Shown here in pieces: positions 35,378 through 45,296 of a DNA stretch of 64,000 nt. Every line of letters starts with the position of its first letter. Positions within the stretch are counted from its first letter, which is position 1. A model generated the notes under the pieces. That model was not told the origin of the DNA. It worked only from the letters and a program-made list of their open reading frames with translations, and made no database searches. The DNA comes from Hafnia alvei (GTDB lineage Bacteria; Pseudomonadota; Gammaproteobacteria; Enterobacterales; Enterobacteriaceae): the NCBI RefSeq assembly GCF_034424155.1, contig NZ_CP139992.1, positions 3,240,012 to 3,304,011 on the forward strand, in the 5' to 3' direction. A program made the translations under genes and the position numbers.

Positions 35378-35575
35378 TTTGGGTTTGACCTTCTCCGGCA
35401 CGTTACCGGACAGCCGAGTGAATCATGCAGGTTAGGATTCGCCGACAGGGACGTCGGCGAAAGAACGGAGGAGCCAGGATGGCGATTGCCGTTCGTTCCG
35501 TTAAGACCGGAATGATGAAATGAGGGCACCCGCGTAGCGGGCTGGAAGGGGGTGCCAAGCCGGGTTGTTAGGGGG

Positions 35576-35742
35576 CGGCGATTGGCCCCCTAACACGGAC
35601 GTCTGCACCATGCACAGGTAGAATTCGGAATTTTAGACGGACGTAACCTTTCACCACGCTTAAGCTATAACGGCGATTGAGCCGCTTGCTCGGACGCCTG
35701 CACAATGTATATGTAGGACTCAGTATCTTAGGTGGACGTAAC
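35576..35742. repeat. Degenerate 95-bp-period tandem duplication
   Basis: Copy one (35576-35647) and copy two (35671-35742) align without gaps at a 95-base offset, about three quarters identical. CGGCGATTG, CGGACG..CTGCAC, TTAG and GGACGTAAC are shared. The second copy ends 21 bases before the pstB stop. Confidence 0.8.
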
Positions 35743-35763
35743 ACACCAAATCTATTGCATCTA

Positions 35764-36576
35764 TCACCCATATCTCCCCGTAATATAATCTTCCGTCTTC
35801 TTCTGCCTTGGCGAGGTAAACAACGTATCAGTATCGGCGTACTCCACCACTTCCCCCTGATGGATAAACGCAGTGTAATCAGACACGCGAGCCGCCTGCT
35901 GCATGTTGTGGGTGACCAGCACCACGCTGTAATTTTCTTTAAGCCCAACTATCAGCTCTTCAATGGTCAACGTAGAAATAGGATCCAGCGCCGACGTCGG
36001 TTCATCGAGCAACAATACCTCGGGCTCAATCGCAATCGCGCGCGCAATCACCAAACGCTGCTGCTGGCCGCTGGATAATTTAAAGGCGTTATCGCTCAAG
36101 CGCCCTTTCACCTCATGCCAAAGCGCCGCCTGACGCAGCGCCCGCTCTACGGTTTCATCCAGTATCCGTCGATCGCGTATGCCGTTTAAACGCAGGCCAT
36201 ACACCACGTTTTCATAGATCGATTTCGGAAACGGATTGGGCCGTTGGAATACCATTCCGACGCGGCGGCGAAGGGCGGCAACATCAATATCGTCACCGCT
36301 CACACGGCTCCCATTGACGCTCACTTCCCCTTCAACGCGGCACTGCTCAACCAAATCGTTCATACGGTTAAAACAACGCAGCAGCGTTGATTTTCCACAG
36401 CCAGAAGGCCCAATCAGCGCCGTAACACGATTCTTTGGCAGCGATAGATTCACGTCAAACAGCACCTGCTTCGTGCCGTAAAACAGATTTAAATTTTTGG
36501 TCGCTAATGCCGTTTGCTCTGGCGGCAACTGATGCACATCCAGCAGGGGCAGTATTTCCGGTGCGGTTAAACCCAC
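35764..36576 (-). CDS. pstB: Phosphate ABC transporter ATP-binding protein
   Basis: PstB hydrolyses ATP to drive high-affinity phosphate import through PstCA. The 270 residues carry Walker [10 protein letters not shown], the Q-loop region [16 protein letters not shown], the signature LSSGQQQR, Walker [13 protein letters not shown] and switch His in VTHNMQQA. The N-terminus has an extra segment ([19 protein letters not shown]). It is the last gene of pstCAB, 25 bases after pstA. No phoU follows; the DNA downstream is the gene-free hairpin region. Confidence 0.93.
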   Translation of the reverse strand: MGLTAPEILPLLDVHQLPPEQTALATKNLNLFYGTKQVLFDVNLSLPKNRVTALIGPSGCGKSTLLRCFNRMNDLVEQCRVEGEVSVNGSRVSGDDIDVAALRRRVGMVFQRPNPFPKSIYENVVYGLRLNGIRDRRILDETVERALRQAALWHEVKGRLSDNAFKLSSGQQQRLVIARAIAIEPEVLLLDEPTSALDPISTLTIEELIVGLKENYSVVLVTHNMQQAARVSDYTAFIHQGEVVEYADTDTLFTSPRQKKTEDYITGRYG

Positions 36577-36601
36577 GGGCAGGACTCCTCAGAAAAAATA
36601 A

Positions 36602-38287
36602 CTAGAGCGACAGCGCGCGATATTTCTCACGCAGGTAATGACGAATCGACATCGCGGCCAAATTTAGTCCCACCACCAGCGTCACCAGTAAAAATGCGGT
36701 CGCAAAGACCAGAGGACGGGCGGCTTCCACGTTAGGACTTTGCAACGCCCCGTCATAAACCTGAAACCCCAGATGCATAAACTTTCTATCCAGATGCAAA
36801 TAAGGGAACACGGCATCAATCGGTAATTCAGGTACCGATTTCACCACGCCCACCAGCATCAACGGTGCGGTTTCACCCGCCGCGCGCGCAATGGCCAAGA
36901 TCAATCCGGTCAGCATCGCGGGTACCGCCAGTGGTAAAACCACCCGCCGCAAGGTTTCCGCCTTGGTTGCGCCTAGCGCCAGCGAACCCTGCCGCAACGA
37001 CGCAGGAATGCGAGCCAGCCCCTCTTCGGTGGAAACAATCACCACCGGCAACGTCAGCAACGCGAGCGTTAACGATGCCCAAAGCAGCCCCGGCGTTCCG
37101 AACGTTGGGTTAGGCAACGCCTCGCTGAAAAACAGCTGATCGATGGAACCACCCAGCACATAGACGAAGAAACCTAAACCAAAGATCCCATATACAATCG
37201 ACGGCACGCCCGCCAAGTTGACCACGGCAATACGGATCAAGCGGGTGAACCAGTTTTTACGCGCGTATTCGTGCAGATACACCGCCGCAATCACGCCTAA
37301 TGGCATCACGATCACCGACATCAGTATCACCATCAGCATGGTGCCAAAAAGCGCCGGAAAAACACCGCCTTCCGTGTTGGATTCGCGTGGATTATCCACC
37401 ATGAATTTTTTAATCTGTTTCGCCCAGTGTCGAACCTTGCCACTGGTGCTCATCGCATTAGGCATCCATGCATCATGGATTTCATAAACGGGAATTTCTC
37501 GCTGAACGCCATTCATATCACGCAGCAGCAAGCTATCGCTTTTTTGGTCATGCTCAAGCGCTTCCAAGCGAATCATTAATTGCTGATGCTGACGTTCTAA
37601 CTCCAGCCGTTCGGCACGAATCTGCGCCTGTAGGCGATCGTTCCACGTCCCATTCATCTCGGCTTGACGCTGACTTAAGCGCATTTTTTCAAACTGTGCG
37701 CTGATCGCCGAAAGCTGATGCTGGCGCAAATGCGCAATCTTCTGAGTCAACCCACGCGTGCGCGCAATGCTGCTCTGAAGATCGCGCACCACTTGCCGTC
37801 CCACCAGCGGTTGACCGTTTTCTAGCAGACCAATCAGATAACCATAGGCGTTCCCGTTGTGCTCGCGTTCAAGCACCAACAGATCCTTCGGTTTCCGCGT
37901 ATGGCGAATATCCTGCGCCAACAGGGTAACAAAATCTTGGTTTTGCCATTCACGGTTGCCTGTTTTAATGAGATAACGCGGCAGCGTTGTGGGTGCATCC
38001 GGCGCAAGCTTGATGCCCGCGTCTAGCAGCTGCTGGCGTGGGATCTGATTTATCGCATAGCGTTCGCCAATAATTCGCTGGCCATTGTTCAGTTCAAATT
38101 CATAGACCGAATGTGGCCAGAAATAACGCATTCCCTGCCCTGCCAGCAACACAATCAGCCCCAATAACGCCAATAGGCTGATCGTGACCGCGCCCGCACT
38201 TAGCCAAATCCAAGGCCGCCCGCTATGGAACCACCGACGCATACCTTGCTGCTGATTCGGCGCTTGAGCAGTTTGCTGATGACTCAT
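36602..38287 (-). CDS. pstA: Phosphate ABC transporter permease PstA, long form
   Basis: A 561-residue permease, about twice the length of E. coli PstA. After one N-terminal membrane helix (about 30-55) there is an extra periplasmic segment of roughly 230 residues with a long coiled coil (QKIAHLRQHQL... to LEALEHDQ). The classic PstA permease follows, with the EAA motif region ARIPASLRQGSLALGATKAE. Long forms like this occur in Vibrio and pseudomonads. It overlaps pstC by 4 bases and belongs to pstCAB. Confidence 0.9.
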   Translation of the reverse strand: MSHQQTAQAPNQQQGMRRWFHSGRPWIWLSAGAVTISLLALLGLIVLLAGQGMRYFWPHSVYEFELNNGQRIIGERYAINQIPRQQLLDAGIKLAPDAPTTLPRYLIKTGNREWQNQDFVTLLAQDIRHTRKPKDLLVLEREHNGNAYGYLIGLLENGQPLVGRQVVRDLQSSIARTRGLTQKIAHLRQHQLSAISAQFEKMRLSQRQAEMNGTWNDRLQAQIRAERLELERQHQQLMIRLEALEHDQKSDSLLLRDMNGVQREIPVYEIHDAWMPNAMSTSGKVRHWAKQIKKFMVDNPRESNTEGGVFPALFGTMLMVILMSVIVMPLGVIAAVYLHEYARKNWFTRLIRIAVVNLAGVPSIVYGIFGLGFFVYVLGGSIDQLFFSEALPNPTFGTPGLLWASLTLALLTLPVVIVSTEEGLARIPASLRQGSLALGATKAETLRRVVLPLAVPAMLTGLILAIARAAGETAPLMLVGVVKSVPELPIDAVFPYLHLDRKFMHLGFQVYDGALQSPNVEAARPLVFATAFLLVTLVVGLNLAAMSIRHYLREKYRALSL

Positions 38288-40473
38288 AATCCCTCTCGCT
38301 CAGCGCTATAGCGCGTACGCAGTTTTAAGCGCACCGTTTCAGCTAAAGTATTCACCACAAAGGTAAACATAAACAGCACCAGCGCCGTTAAAAACAGCAC
38401 GCGATAGTGTGCGCTGCCCACTACTGCTTCCGGCATTTCAATCGCAATATTGGCGGCTAGCGCTCGCAGCCCTTGGAACGGCGTGTTATCCAACAGCGGC
38501 GTATTCCCTGTCGCCATCAAGACAATCATGGTTTCACCCACGGCGCGCCCAAGGCCAATCATCAGCGCCGAGAAAATCCCCGAGCTGGCGCTTGGCAAAA
38601 GCACCCTCACCATGGTTTGCCACTGGGTCGCGCCGAGGGCCAGTGAGCCTTGCGCCAACGAAGCAGGCACGCTGAACAGTGCATCTTCTGCCAGCGAGAA
38701 AATGACCGGAACCAATGCAAAACCCAGCGCAATCGCCACCACTAGCGTATTCCGCTGATCGTAACCATCACCTAAACGCTCATGCAGCGGCATTCCCCAC
38801 AGCAAAATCTCAAGATGTGGAGCCAGCATAAACCACAGCGTCAGTAGCCCTGCGAGCACCGGTAGCAAAAGACAAACATCGAGGCGATAGCCTGAGCGCC
38901 GAGCCCACGTAGGGAAAATACGCGTCCACAGCGCGGCGCTGGCCACAATAATCAGAGGAACCAGAATCGGTAGCGCGAGCAATGCTAAAAGATGATTTTC
39001 GATAATAGGCGCGAGCCAAATCGCGGCCACTAAACCGATCACCACGGTGGGAAACGCGCCGATCATTTCAATCGCGGGTTTCACCACGCTTCGTTGACGG
39101 GGCGACATAAAGCATGCGGTGTACATGGCTCCGGCGACGGCCAACGGCGTTGCAAACAGCAACGCATAAAATGCGGCTTTCAAGGTGCCAAAAATCACTG
39201 GCCACAGGCTATATTTGGCCTGATAGTTATCGCTGCCGGAGGTGCTTTGCCACACATAGTCTGGGGCTGGGTGATTCTCAAACCACGTTGGCTTCAACAA
39301 GGTTTGCCAACTAATTTCCGGGTAGTCATTACTCAGTGGATACCAAAACGTCCCCTGTGCCGTTTCAGCCAATAACCCTTTCCCCTGCGGATCAAACCAG
39401 GCCGTTTTCACGCCAGGCTTAATCGATGCCCGTAACACCGCGTTCTCTCGCAGTGAAGAGTAAATGGCGAGCTCTCCCGTGGGCGCAATCGCGGCAAACA
39501 CGCGGCGGTACGGTTCGTTAACCATCAGGCTACCGGCTAACGCAGGTTGATAACGACGGATCTGAGTCAGCTCGCGCTCGCCATCGCGTTGCACATCAAA
39601 CCACTGACCGATCTGCCCTTGGCTGTTTTGTAGCAGAAGCGAACTTGCACCGGGTAAAAGCGCCATCGACACCATTTTTTGCTGATCAAACGTCAGCGTT
39701 TTCCCCACGCCCTCGAGCGCCGCATTCAGCGTGAACACCGTAAGGCTAGTTGGGCTCAACACAAACAGGCGACGAGCGTCGGGAGAAAGCAAAACCTGAG
39801 TGACCGGCGTATTTACCACGACCGGATGCACCTGCCAGCCCGTTGGCGTAGATTGCCCGAGCAGCAGGCGGCCATCCTGCGCAATGGCGGCAATAACCGG
39901 CCGCTTTTGCATCATGCCAAGACTGATTTGGCGTAAAGGCTGGTGTTGAGTATCGAAAACTTCTGGCGTAGCGCCGCGCAGATAGAGCCAGTCAGGCACA
40001 AAATGTCCGGTATCGCCCGTTTTTCCCACCGGATGAAACTGTGGGCTGACCAATAGGATTTTGCCATCGGCGGTGGCGAGCGCCGTTGTTGGGAGATCGC
40101 CATTCACCGACGCGCTCGCGCTCGGGGCTGACGGGGTGAATTGACGCGTCTGTAACGGCTGAGGATCTTTTCCCTGCGGCTGCAAGGCAATAAACATGCC
40201 TTTACCATCCGCATCGATTCGCCATGCCATTTGATGGGTGGCGTCAACGCCAACGGCAAGCGCCGTCGTATTTTGGGGCCAAAGAAGCGCCTGAGGCTTA
40301 CCGATGCTCGCCGGTTTAAATAACGGCCACACCGCAACCAGCAGATACACAAAAATCAGCATCAGCATGGCTAACACAACCATTCCACCCGCACTCACGA
40401 CGTAGCGCGTCAGACGATCTCGCCAAGCTCGGCGCTTATCACGCATTATTAACGCTGGAGTGGTGTGCTGCAT
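38284..40473 (-). CDS. pstC: Phosphate ABC transporter permease PstC, long form
   Basis: A 729-residue permease, more than twice the E. coli PstC. One membrane helix near residues 30-55 (MVVLAMLMLIFVYLLVAVWPLF) is followed by about 360 residues of beta-rich periplasmic sequence with propeller-like turns (LLVSPQ, RLLLGQ, RRLFVLSP). The permease domain follows from about residue 430, with the EAA-type VPASLAQGSLALGATQW. It overlaps pstA in the same operon. Its promoter lies in the 217-base region shared with the divergent ppk; I could not find a clear Pho box there. Confidence 0.9.
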   Translation of the reverse strand: MQHTTPALIMRDKRRAWRDRLTRYVVSAGGMVVLAMLMLIFVYLLVAVWPLFKPASIGKPQALLWPQNTTALAVGVDATHQMAWRIDADGKGMFIALQPQGKDPQPLQTRQFTPSAPSASASVNGDLPTTALATADGKILLVSPQFHPVGKTGDTGHFVPDWLYLRGATPEVFDTQHQPLRQISLGMMQKRPVIAAIAQDGRLLLGQSTPTGWQVHPVVVNTPVTQVLLSPDARRLFVLSPTSLTVFTLNAALEGVGKTLTFDQQKMVSMALLPGASSLLLQNSQGQIGQWFDVQRDGERELTQIRRYQPALAGSLMVNEPYRRVFAAIAPTGELAIYSSLRENAVLRASIKPGVKTAWFDPQGKGLLAETAQGTFWYPLSNDYPEISWQTLLKPTWFENHPAPDYVWQSTSGSDNYQAKYSLWPVIFGTLKAAFYALLFATPLAVAGAMYTACFMSPRQRSVVKPAIEMIGAFPTVVIGLVAAIWLAPIIENHLLALLALPILVPLIIVASAALWTRIFPTWARRSGYRLDVCLLLPVLAGLLTLWFMLAPHLEILLWGMPLHERLGDGYDQRNTLVVAIALGFALVPVIFSLAEDALFSVPASLAQGSLALGATQWQTMVRVLLPSASSGIFSALMIGLGRAVGETMIVLMATGNTPLLDNTPFQGLRALAANIAIEMPEAVVGSAHYRVLFLTALVLFMFTFVVNTLAETVRLKLRTRYSAEREGL

Positions 40474-40611
40474 GCATATTCCATTCAGAGGCCATCAAAA
40501 AGCAGGTAGCATAATATGGCAACATTGTTAACGCCACATTACTGTTTGGTCATTGGACTTTCTCGTCAACTTCTCGCCATAATAAAGGCAGACACTGGGT
40601 ACTCCCACTTC

Positions 40612-40663
40612 TATACCCAAAATCATTGAATCGAGCGATACAGATTCAAGCGTGGCGGGTATA
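40612..40663. repeat. 52-bp nested palindrome with ERIC-like ends
   Basis: Outer arms TATACCC and GGGTATA (7 bp) enclose TTGAATC and GATTCAA (7 bp) with a 10-base centre. The left end, TATACCCAAAATCATT, resembles an ERIC terminus. It lies between pstC and ppk, 28 bases before the ppk start. Confidence 0.75.
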
Positions 40664-40690
40664 TCGTCGCCGTTTAGTATTGGAGTCACA

Positions 40691-42757
40691 ATGGGTCAGG
40701 AAAAGCTCTATATCGATAAAGAACTGAGTTGGTTGTCATTTAACGAACGTGTTCTACAGGAAGCCGCGGACAAGAGCAATCCGCTCATTGAGCGTATGCG
40801 TTTTCTCGGGATCTATTCCAGCAATCTGGATGAGTTCTACAAGGTCCGCTTTGCCGATCTGAAACGCCGCATTCTGATCAGTGAAGAGCAAGGCTCGACG
40901 GGCGCCTCACGACACCTCCTCAAAAAGATTCAGGCCAAGGTGCTGAAAACCGATCAGGAGTTCGATTCTTTATATAACGAACTGCTGCTGGAGATGGCGC
41001 GTAATCAGATTTTCTTGATCAACGAACGCCAGCTTTCAGAAAACCAGCAAGTATGGCTGCGCCAATATTTTAAAAATCATCTGCGCCAGCACATCACGCC
41101 GATCCTGATAAATAATGAAACCGATTTGGTTTCATTCTTAAAAGATGACTACACCTATTTAGCCGTCGAGATTATTCGTGGCCATCAGACAAGCTACGCG
41201 CTGTTGGAAATTCCGTCGGATAAAGTCGAACGTTTTATCATTCTGCCGCCGGAAACCCCTCGCCGCCGCAAGCCAATGATTCTGGTTGATAACATTCTGC
41301 GATATTGTTTGGATGATATCTTCAAAGGCTTCTTTGATTACGACGCCTTGAACGCCTACTCCATGAAAATGACCCGCGATGCTGAATACGATCTGGTCAC
41401 GGAGATGGAATCCAGCCTGATGGAACTCATGTCATCAAGCCTGAAACAACGCCTAACCGCTGAGCCGGTGCGCTTTGTCTATCAGCGTGATATGCCTGAT
41501 GAATTGGTCGAATTACTGCGCCAGAAGCTCGGGATCTCCTCCTACGATTCCGTCATCGCAGGCGGGCGCTACCACAATTTCAAAGACTTCATCAAATTCC
41601 CTAACGTGGGCAACGCCAACTTAGTAAATAAACCGCTACCGCGCCTGCGCCATATCTGGTTTGATAAATTCCGCAACGGTTTCGACGCCATTCGCGATCA
41701 CGACGTGCTGCTCTACTATCCGTATCATACGTTCGAGCACGTGCTTGAGCTGCTACGTCAGGCGTCCTTCGACCCGAGCGTGCTGGCGATAAAAATTAAT
41801 ATTTACCGCGTGGCTAAAGATTCTCGCATCATCGAATCGATGATTCACGCGGCGCACAACGGTAAAAAAGTCACCGTGGTAGTTGAGCTACAGGCGCGTT
41901 TCGACGAAGAAGCCAACATCCACTGGGCGAAGCGGTTAACCGAAGCCGGTGTGCACGTTATCTTCTCGGCTCCAGGTCTGAAAATTCACGCCAAACTGTT
42001 CCTGATTTCGCGTAAAGAAGGCGACAACATCGTGCGCTATGCGCATATCGGCACCGGTAACTTCAACGAAAAAACCGCGCGCGTCTATACCGACTACTCG
42101 CTGCTCACCGCCGATGCGCGTATTACCAACGAAGTGCGTCGGGTGTTTAATTTCATTGAAAACCCGTACCGCCCGGTCAGCTTTGAACACCTGATGGTAT
42201 CGCCACAAAACTCGCGCCGTATGCTGTATCAGCTTATCGATCAGGAAATTACCAGCGCACAGGCCGGACTCAGCGCAGGGATCACCCTGAAGCTGAATAA
42301 CCTCGTAGATAAAGGCTTAGTTGATCGCTTATATACCGCCTCTTCAGCCGGGGTCAAAATCCGCCTGCTGGTGCGTGGCATGTGCTCGCTGGTGCCTAAC
42401 ATCCCGGGCGTTAGCGACAACATTCAGATCACCAGTATCGTCGATCGGTTCTTAGAGCATGCGCGCGTCTATGTATTTGAGAATCATGGCGATCCGCTGG
42501 TTTATCTCTCCTCGGCCGACTGGATGACCCGCAACATTGACTATCGTATCGAGGTGGCCGTTTCGCTGCTCGATCCCACGCTGCGCCAGCGCGTGTTAGA
42601 TCTGCTCGAACTGCAATTCTGTGACACCGTTAAGGCGCGGTATCTTGATAAAGATCTCAGCAACCGTTATGTTCCGCGCGGAAATCGCCGCAAGGTGCGA
42701 TCTCAGTTAGCGATTTATGATTACCTCAAGGCCCTTGAACAGCCTGATAACCAATAA
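40691..42757 (+). CDS. ppk: Polyphosphate kinase 1
   Basis: Ppk makes inorganic polyphosphate from ATP at the membrane. I start at ATG 40691 ([16 protein letters not shown]), after GGAG at 40682, giving 688 residues, the E. coli length. Four domains are recognisable: N ([19 protein letters not shown]), head, and two phospholipase D-like C domains. The phosphorylated His lies in [12 protein letters not shown], and the second His in [15 protein letters not shown]. ppx follows 24 bases later. Confidence 0.97.
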   Translation: MGQEKLYIDKELSWLSFNERVLQEAADKSNPLIERMRFLGIYSSNLDEFYKVRFADLKRRILISEEQGSTGASRHLLKKIQAKVLKTDQEFDSLYNELLLEMARNQIFLINERQLSENQQVWLRQYFKNHLRQHITPILINNETDLVSFLKDDYTYLAVEIIRGHQTSYALLEIPSDKVERFIILPPETPRRRKPMILVDNILRYCLDDIFKGFFDYDALNAYSMKMTRDAEYDLVTEMESSLMELMSSSLKQRLTAEPVRFVYQRDMPDELVELLRQKLGISSYDSVIAGGRYHNFKDFIKFPNVGNANLVNKPLPRLRHIWFDKFRNGFDAIRDHDVLLYYPYHTFEHVLELLRQASFDPSVLAIKINIYRVAKDSRIIESMIHAAHNGKKVTVVVELQARFDEEANIHWAKRLTEAGVHVIFSAPGLKIHAKLFLISRKEGDNIVRYAHIGTGNFNEKTARVYTDYSLLTADARITNEVRRVFNFIENPYRPVSFEHLMVSPQNSRRMLYQLIDQEITSAQAGLSAGITLKLNNLVDKGLVDRLYTASSAGVKIRLLVRGMCSLVPNIPGVSDNIQITSIVDRFLEHARVYVFENHGDPLVYLSSADWMTRNIDYRIEVAVSLLDPTLRQRVLDLLELQFCDTVKARYLDKDLSNRYVPRGNRRKVRSQLAIYDYLKALEQPDNQ

Positions 42758-42781
42758 CAATTACAGACTTATAGGCCGCTT

Positions 42782-44305
42782 ATGCCGCTAAATCATTCCA
42801 ATAATAAACCGCAGGAAATTGCTGCAATCGATCTGGGCTCCAACAGTTTCCATATGGTTATTGCCCGTATCGTGAACGGCGCGCTTCAGGTTCTGGGACG
42901 CCTGAAGCAACGAGTCCATCTGGCCGATGGCCTTGATAGCAATAATATGCTCAGCGAAGAAGCCATGGAGCGCGGCATTGCCTGCCTCGCGCTGTTTGCT
43001 GAACGTTTACAAGGATTTCCTGAAGAAAACGTCTGTATCGTCGGTACGCACTCACTGCGCCAAGCCGCCAACGCCGAGGAATTTCTCAAGCGGGCAGCGA
43101 AAGTGATTCCGTATCCGATTGAGATCATCTCTGGCCACGAAGAGGCGCGACTCATTTTTATGGGCGTGGCGCACACGCAGCCAGAAAAAGGCCGCAAGCT
43201 GGTGATCGACATCGGCGGCGGCTCTACTGAAATGGTTATCGGTGAAGACTTTGATCCACTGCTGGTTGAGAGCCGTCGGATGGGCTGCGTGAGTTTCGCG
43301 CGCCAATTCTTCCCTAACGGCGAAATCAGCAAAGATAACTTCCAGCGCGCTCGTTTAGCGGCGGCGCAAAAGCTGGAAAATATGGCGTGGCAGTATCGCA
43401 TTCAAGGCTGGCAATCAGCGCTCGGTGCGTCCGGTTCCATTAAAGCCGCTCATGAAGTGTTGATTGCACTGGGTGAAAAAGATGGCCTCATTACGCCGGA
43501 ACGCCTTGAACTGCTGCGTAATGAAGTGCTTAAGTACAAGCGTTTCAGCGAATTAGCCTTACCGGGGCTTTCGGAAGATCGTCAGGCGGTGTTTGTGCCT
43601 GGGCTATCAATTCTTTGCGGCGTGTTTGATGCGCTGGCGATTAAACAGCTGCGGCTGTCGGATGGTGCGCTGCGTGAAGGCGTGCTCTACGAGATGGAAG
43701 GACGTTTCCGCCATCAGGATATTCGCAGCCGAACCGCGCGCAGCCTTGCGGAACACTACAATATCGATCACGAACAAGCCTATCGCGTGCTCAGTACGGT
43801 ACAACAGCTTTACGCGCAGTGGATGGCGCAGAACAGCAAACTGGTTCATCCACAGCTAGAGGCGTTGCTCAACTGGGCCGCCATGCTGCATGAGGTAGGT
43901 CTGAGCATTAACCACAGCGGCATGCACCGCCACTCAGCCTATATTCTGCAAAACACCAACCTACCGGGGTTTAATCAGGAGCAACAATTGTTGCTGGCGA
44001 CGCTGGTACGCTTCCATCGTAAAGGTGTGAAGCTGGATGAACTGCCGCGCCTGACGTTGTTCAAGAAAAAGCAGTATATCCCGCTAATCCAAATCCTGCG
44101 CTTGGCGGCGTTGCTGAATAATCAACGCCAGTCCACCACTACGCCAGAATCACTGGAGCTTGAAACCAACGGTTTTCATTGGATCCTGCGTTTCCCACAG
44201 GGCTATCTGCAACAAAATAACCTCGTGCAGCTCGATGTAGAAAAAGAGCAGTCATACTGGAAAGACGTGGAAGGCTGGAGTTTGCTGGTGGAAGAACAGC
44301 TGTAG
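42782..44305 (+). CDS. ppx: Exopolyphosphatase
   Basis: Ppx degrades polyphosphate from its ends and can act on pppGpp. The 507 residues show the actin-like ATPase signatures [15 protein letters not shown] and [15 protein letters not shown], then the HD-like C-terminal domains ([20 protein letters not shown]). It is in the ppk-ppx operon, ending in a GC-rich hairpin shared with the convergent pstS-like gene. Confidence 0.96.
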   Translation: MPLNHSNNKPQEIAAIDLGSNSFHMVIARIVNGALQVLGRLKQRVHLADGLDSNNMLSEEAMERGIACLALFAERLQGFPEENVCIVGTHSLRQAANAEEFLKRAAKVIPYPIEIISGHEEARLIFMGVAHTQPEKGRKLVIDIGGGSTEMVIGEDFDPLLVESRRMGCVSFARQFFPNGEISKDNFQRARLAAAQKLENMAWQYRIQGWQSALGASGSIKAAHEVLIALGEKDGLITPERLELLRNEVLKYKRFSELALPGLSEDRQAVFVPGLSILCGVFDALAIKQLRLSDGALREGVLYEMEGRFRHQDIRSRTARSLAEHYNIDHEQAYRVLSTVQQLYAQWMAQNSKLVHPQLEALLNWAAMLHEVGLSINHSGMHRHSAYILQNTNLPGFNQEQQLLLATLVRFHRKGVKLDELPRLTLFKKKQYIPLIQILRLAALLNNQRQSTTTPESLELETNGFHWILRFPQGYLQQNNLVQLDVEKEQSYWKDVEGWSLLVEEQL

Positions 44306-44316
44306 TCACTACCAAT

Positions 44317-44340
44317 GCCCCTCCTTTGGTTGGGAGGGGC
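44317..44340. terminator. Hairpin between ppx and the pstS-like gene
   Basis: GCCCCTCC and GGAGGGGC pair around an 8-base loop between convergent genes. There is no long T-run, so it is a likely but not certain bidirectional terminator. Confidence 0.65.
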
Positions 44341-44345
44341 GAAAA

Positions 44346-45296
44346 TCAAATCCCCAACTCCGCCCTCGCCTGTGCAATATCTACCGCCGATAACGGCATA
44401 TAACCGTCTTGTGACACCAGTTTTTGGCCCTGAGCCGACAGCACGCTGTCCATAAAGGCGGCGGTTAGCGGTGATAAAGGTTTCCCCGGCGCTTTGTTCA
44501 CATAGATATACAGATGACGCACTAATGGGTAGCGGCCTTGCACAATATTTTCCGCCGTCGCCTCAATCGCTGGGCCACCAAACTGGCTAATCGCTAACAT
44601 ATGCACGCCGCTGGCACGAAAACCAATGCTGGCATAGCCAATGCTATTAAGAGAACCCGCTACCGCCTGCACGACCGATGCCGAACCTGGCAGCTCGTTG
44701 ACGCGTGGGCTGAAATCACCGTTACACAACACCTGCTGTTTGAAATAACCATAGGTGCCCGACGCTGAATTACGCCCATAGAGCGAAATCGCTCGCGACT
44801 TCCACTCTCCGCCCAAACCCAGCGCTTTCCATTGGGTAATCGGCGTTGAATCACCACAGCGCAGCGTGCTGGAATAGATGCTGTCTAATTGATTAAAACT
44901 GATTTCACGCAGCGGATTGTCTTGATGTACCAGTACCACTAAGGCATCTAAAGCCACGGGCACCGCTAGCGGAGGATAACCATAATGTTGCTCGAAAGCC
45001 GCGATTTCCGCCGCTTTCATCGGGCGGCTCATCGGGCCTAGCTGAGCAGCGCCCGCAGCCAACGCCGTGGGCGCGCTGGACGAACCCGCCGCCTGAAGTT
45101 GCACGTTGACATTAGGGTTACTCTGCGAAAAGTTATTGGCCCATAGCGCCATCAGGTTCACCATCGTATCCGAACCGGCACTGGACAAATTCCCCGACAG
45201 CATCGATTGGCCTATGGCCAGCGCGGGTAACGAGATAAAACCACAAACGACGCCAATCAGCGCCGCCTTCCATTGTTTGATTTGACGTCCCTGCAT
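44346..45296 (-). CDS. PstS-family phosphate-binding protein
   Basis: A 316-residue periplasmic binding protein. The signal peptide covers about residues 1-27 (AALIGVVCGFISLPALA). The phosphate-binding motifs of the PstS family are present: SSAGSDTMVNL near residue 40, SSSAPTALAAGAAQLGPMSRPM, and GRNSASGTYGYFKQQVL. It differs from classic E. coli PstS and is closer to the PstS-like group seen with PhoBR in Vibrio. Its ATG overlaps the phoR stop (ATGA), so phoB-phoR-pstS form one unit. The matching permease genes pstCAB lie beyond ppk-ppx. The gene symbol is left empty because a second pstS may exist elsewhere. Confidence 0.88.
   Translation of the reverse strand: MQGRQIKQWKAALIGVVCGFISLPALAIGQSMLSGNLSSAGSDTMVNLMALWANNFSQSNPNVNVQLQAAGSSSAPTALAAGAAQLGPMSRPMKAAEIAAFEQHYGYPPLAVPVALDALVVLVHQDNPLREISFNQLDSIYSSTLRCGDSTPITQWKALGLGGEWKSRAISLYGRNSASGTYGYFKQQVLCNGDFSPRVNELPGSASVVQAVAGSLNSIGYASIGFRASGVHMLAISQFGGPAIEATAENIVQGRYPLVRHLYIYVNKAPGKPLSPLTAAFMDSVLSAQGQKLVSQDGYMPLSAVDIAQARAELGI

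Larger units (their letters stand above)
35058..35763. other. Gene-free region with many hairpins between speG and pstB
   Basis: 706 bases with no credible gene. Hairpins by eye: AGGGGCG/CGCCCCT (35168-35188), GCGCCA/TGGCGC (35240-35255), GTGAAAAC/GTTTTCAC (35267-35287), TCCGG/CCGGA (35394-35410), TTCGCCGAC/GTCGGCGAA (35438-35461), GGCACC/GGTGCC with an inner CCCGC/GCGGG (35525-35556), GTTAGGGGGC/GCCCCCTAAC (35567-35594). A heptamer repeat and a 95-bp tandem duplication lie in the same stretch. It may hold composite interspersed repeats or a structured RNA. Confidence 0.7.

Noticed and set aside
35568-35948. Minus-strand open frame covering the tandem duplication and the end of pstB
   Set aside because: It runs across the pstB coding end in another frame and through repeats. 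Composition is Arg-rich without domain-like patterns.
40541-40570. Possible Pho box between pstC and ppk
   Set aside because: GTCAT and GTCAA are 16 bases apart, not the 11-base period of a Pho box.
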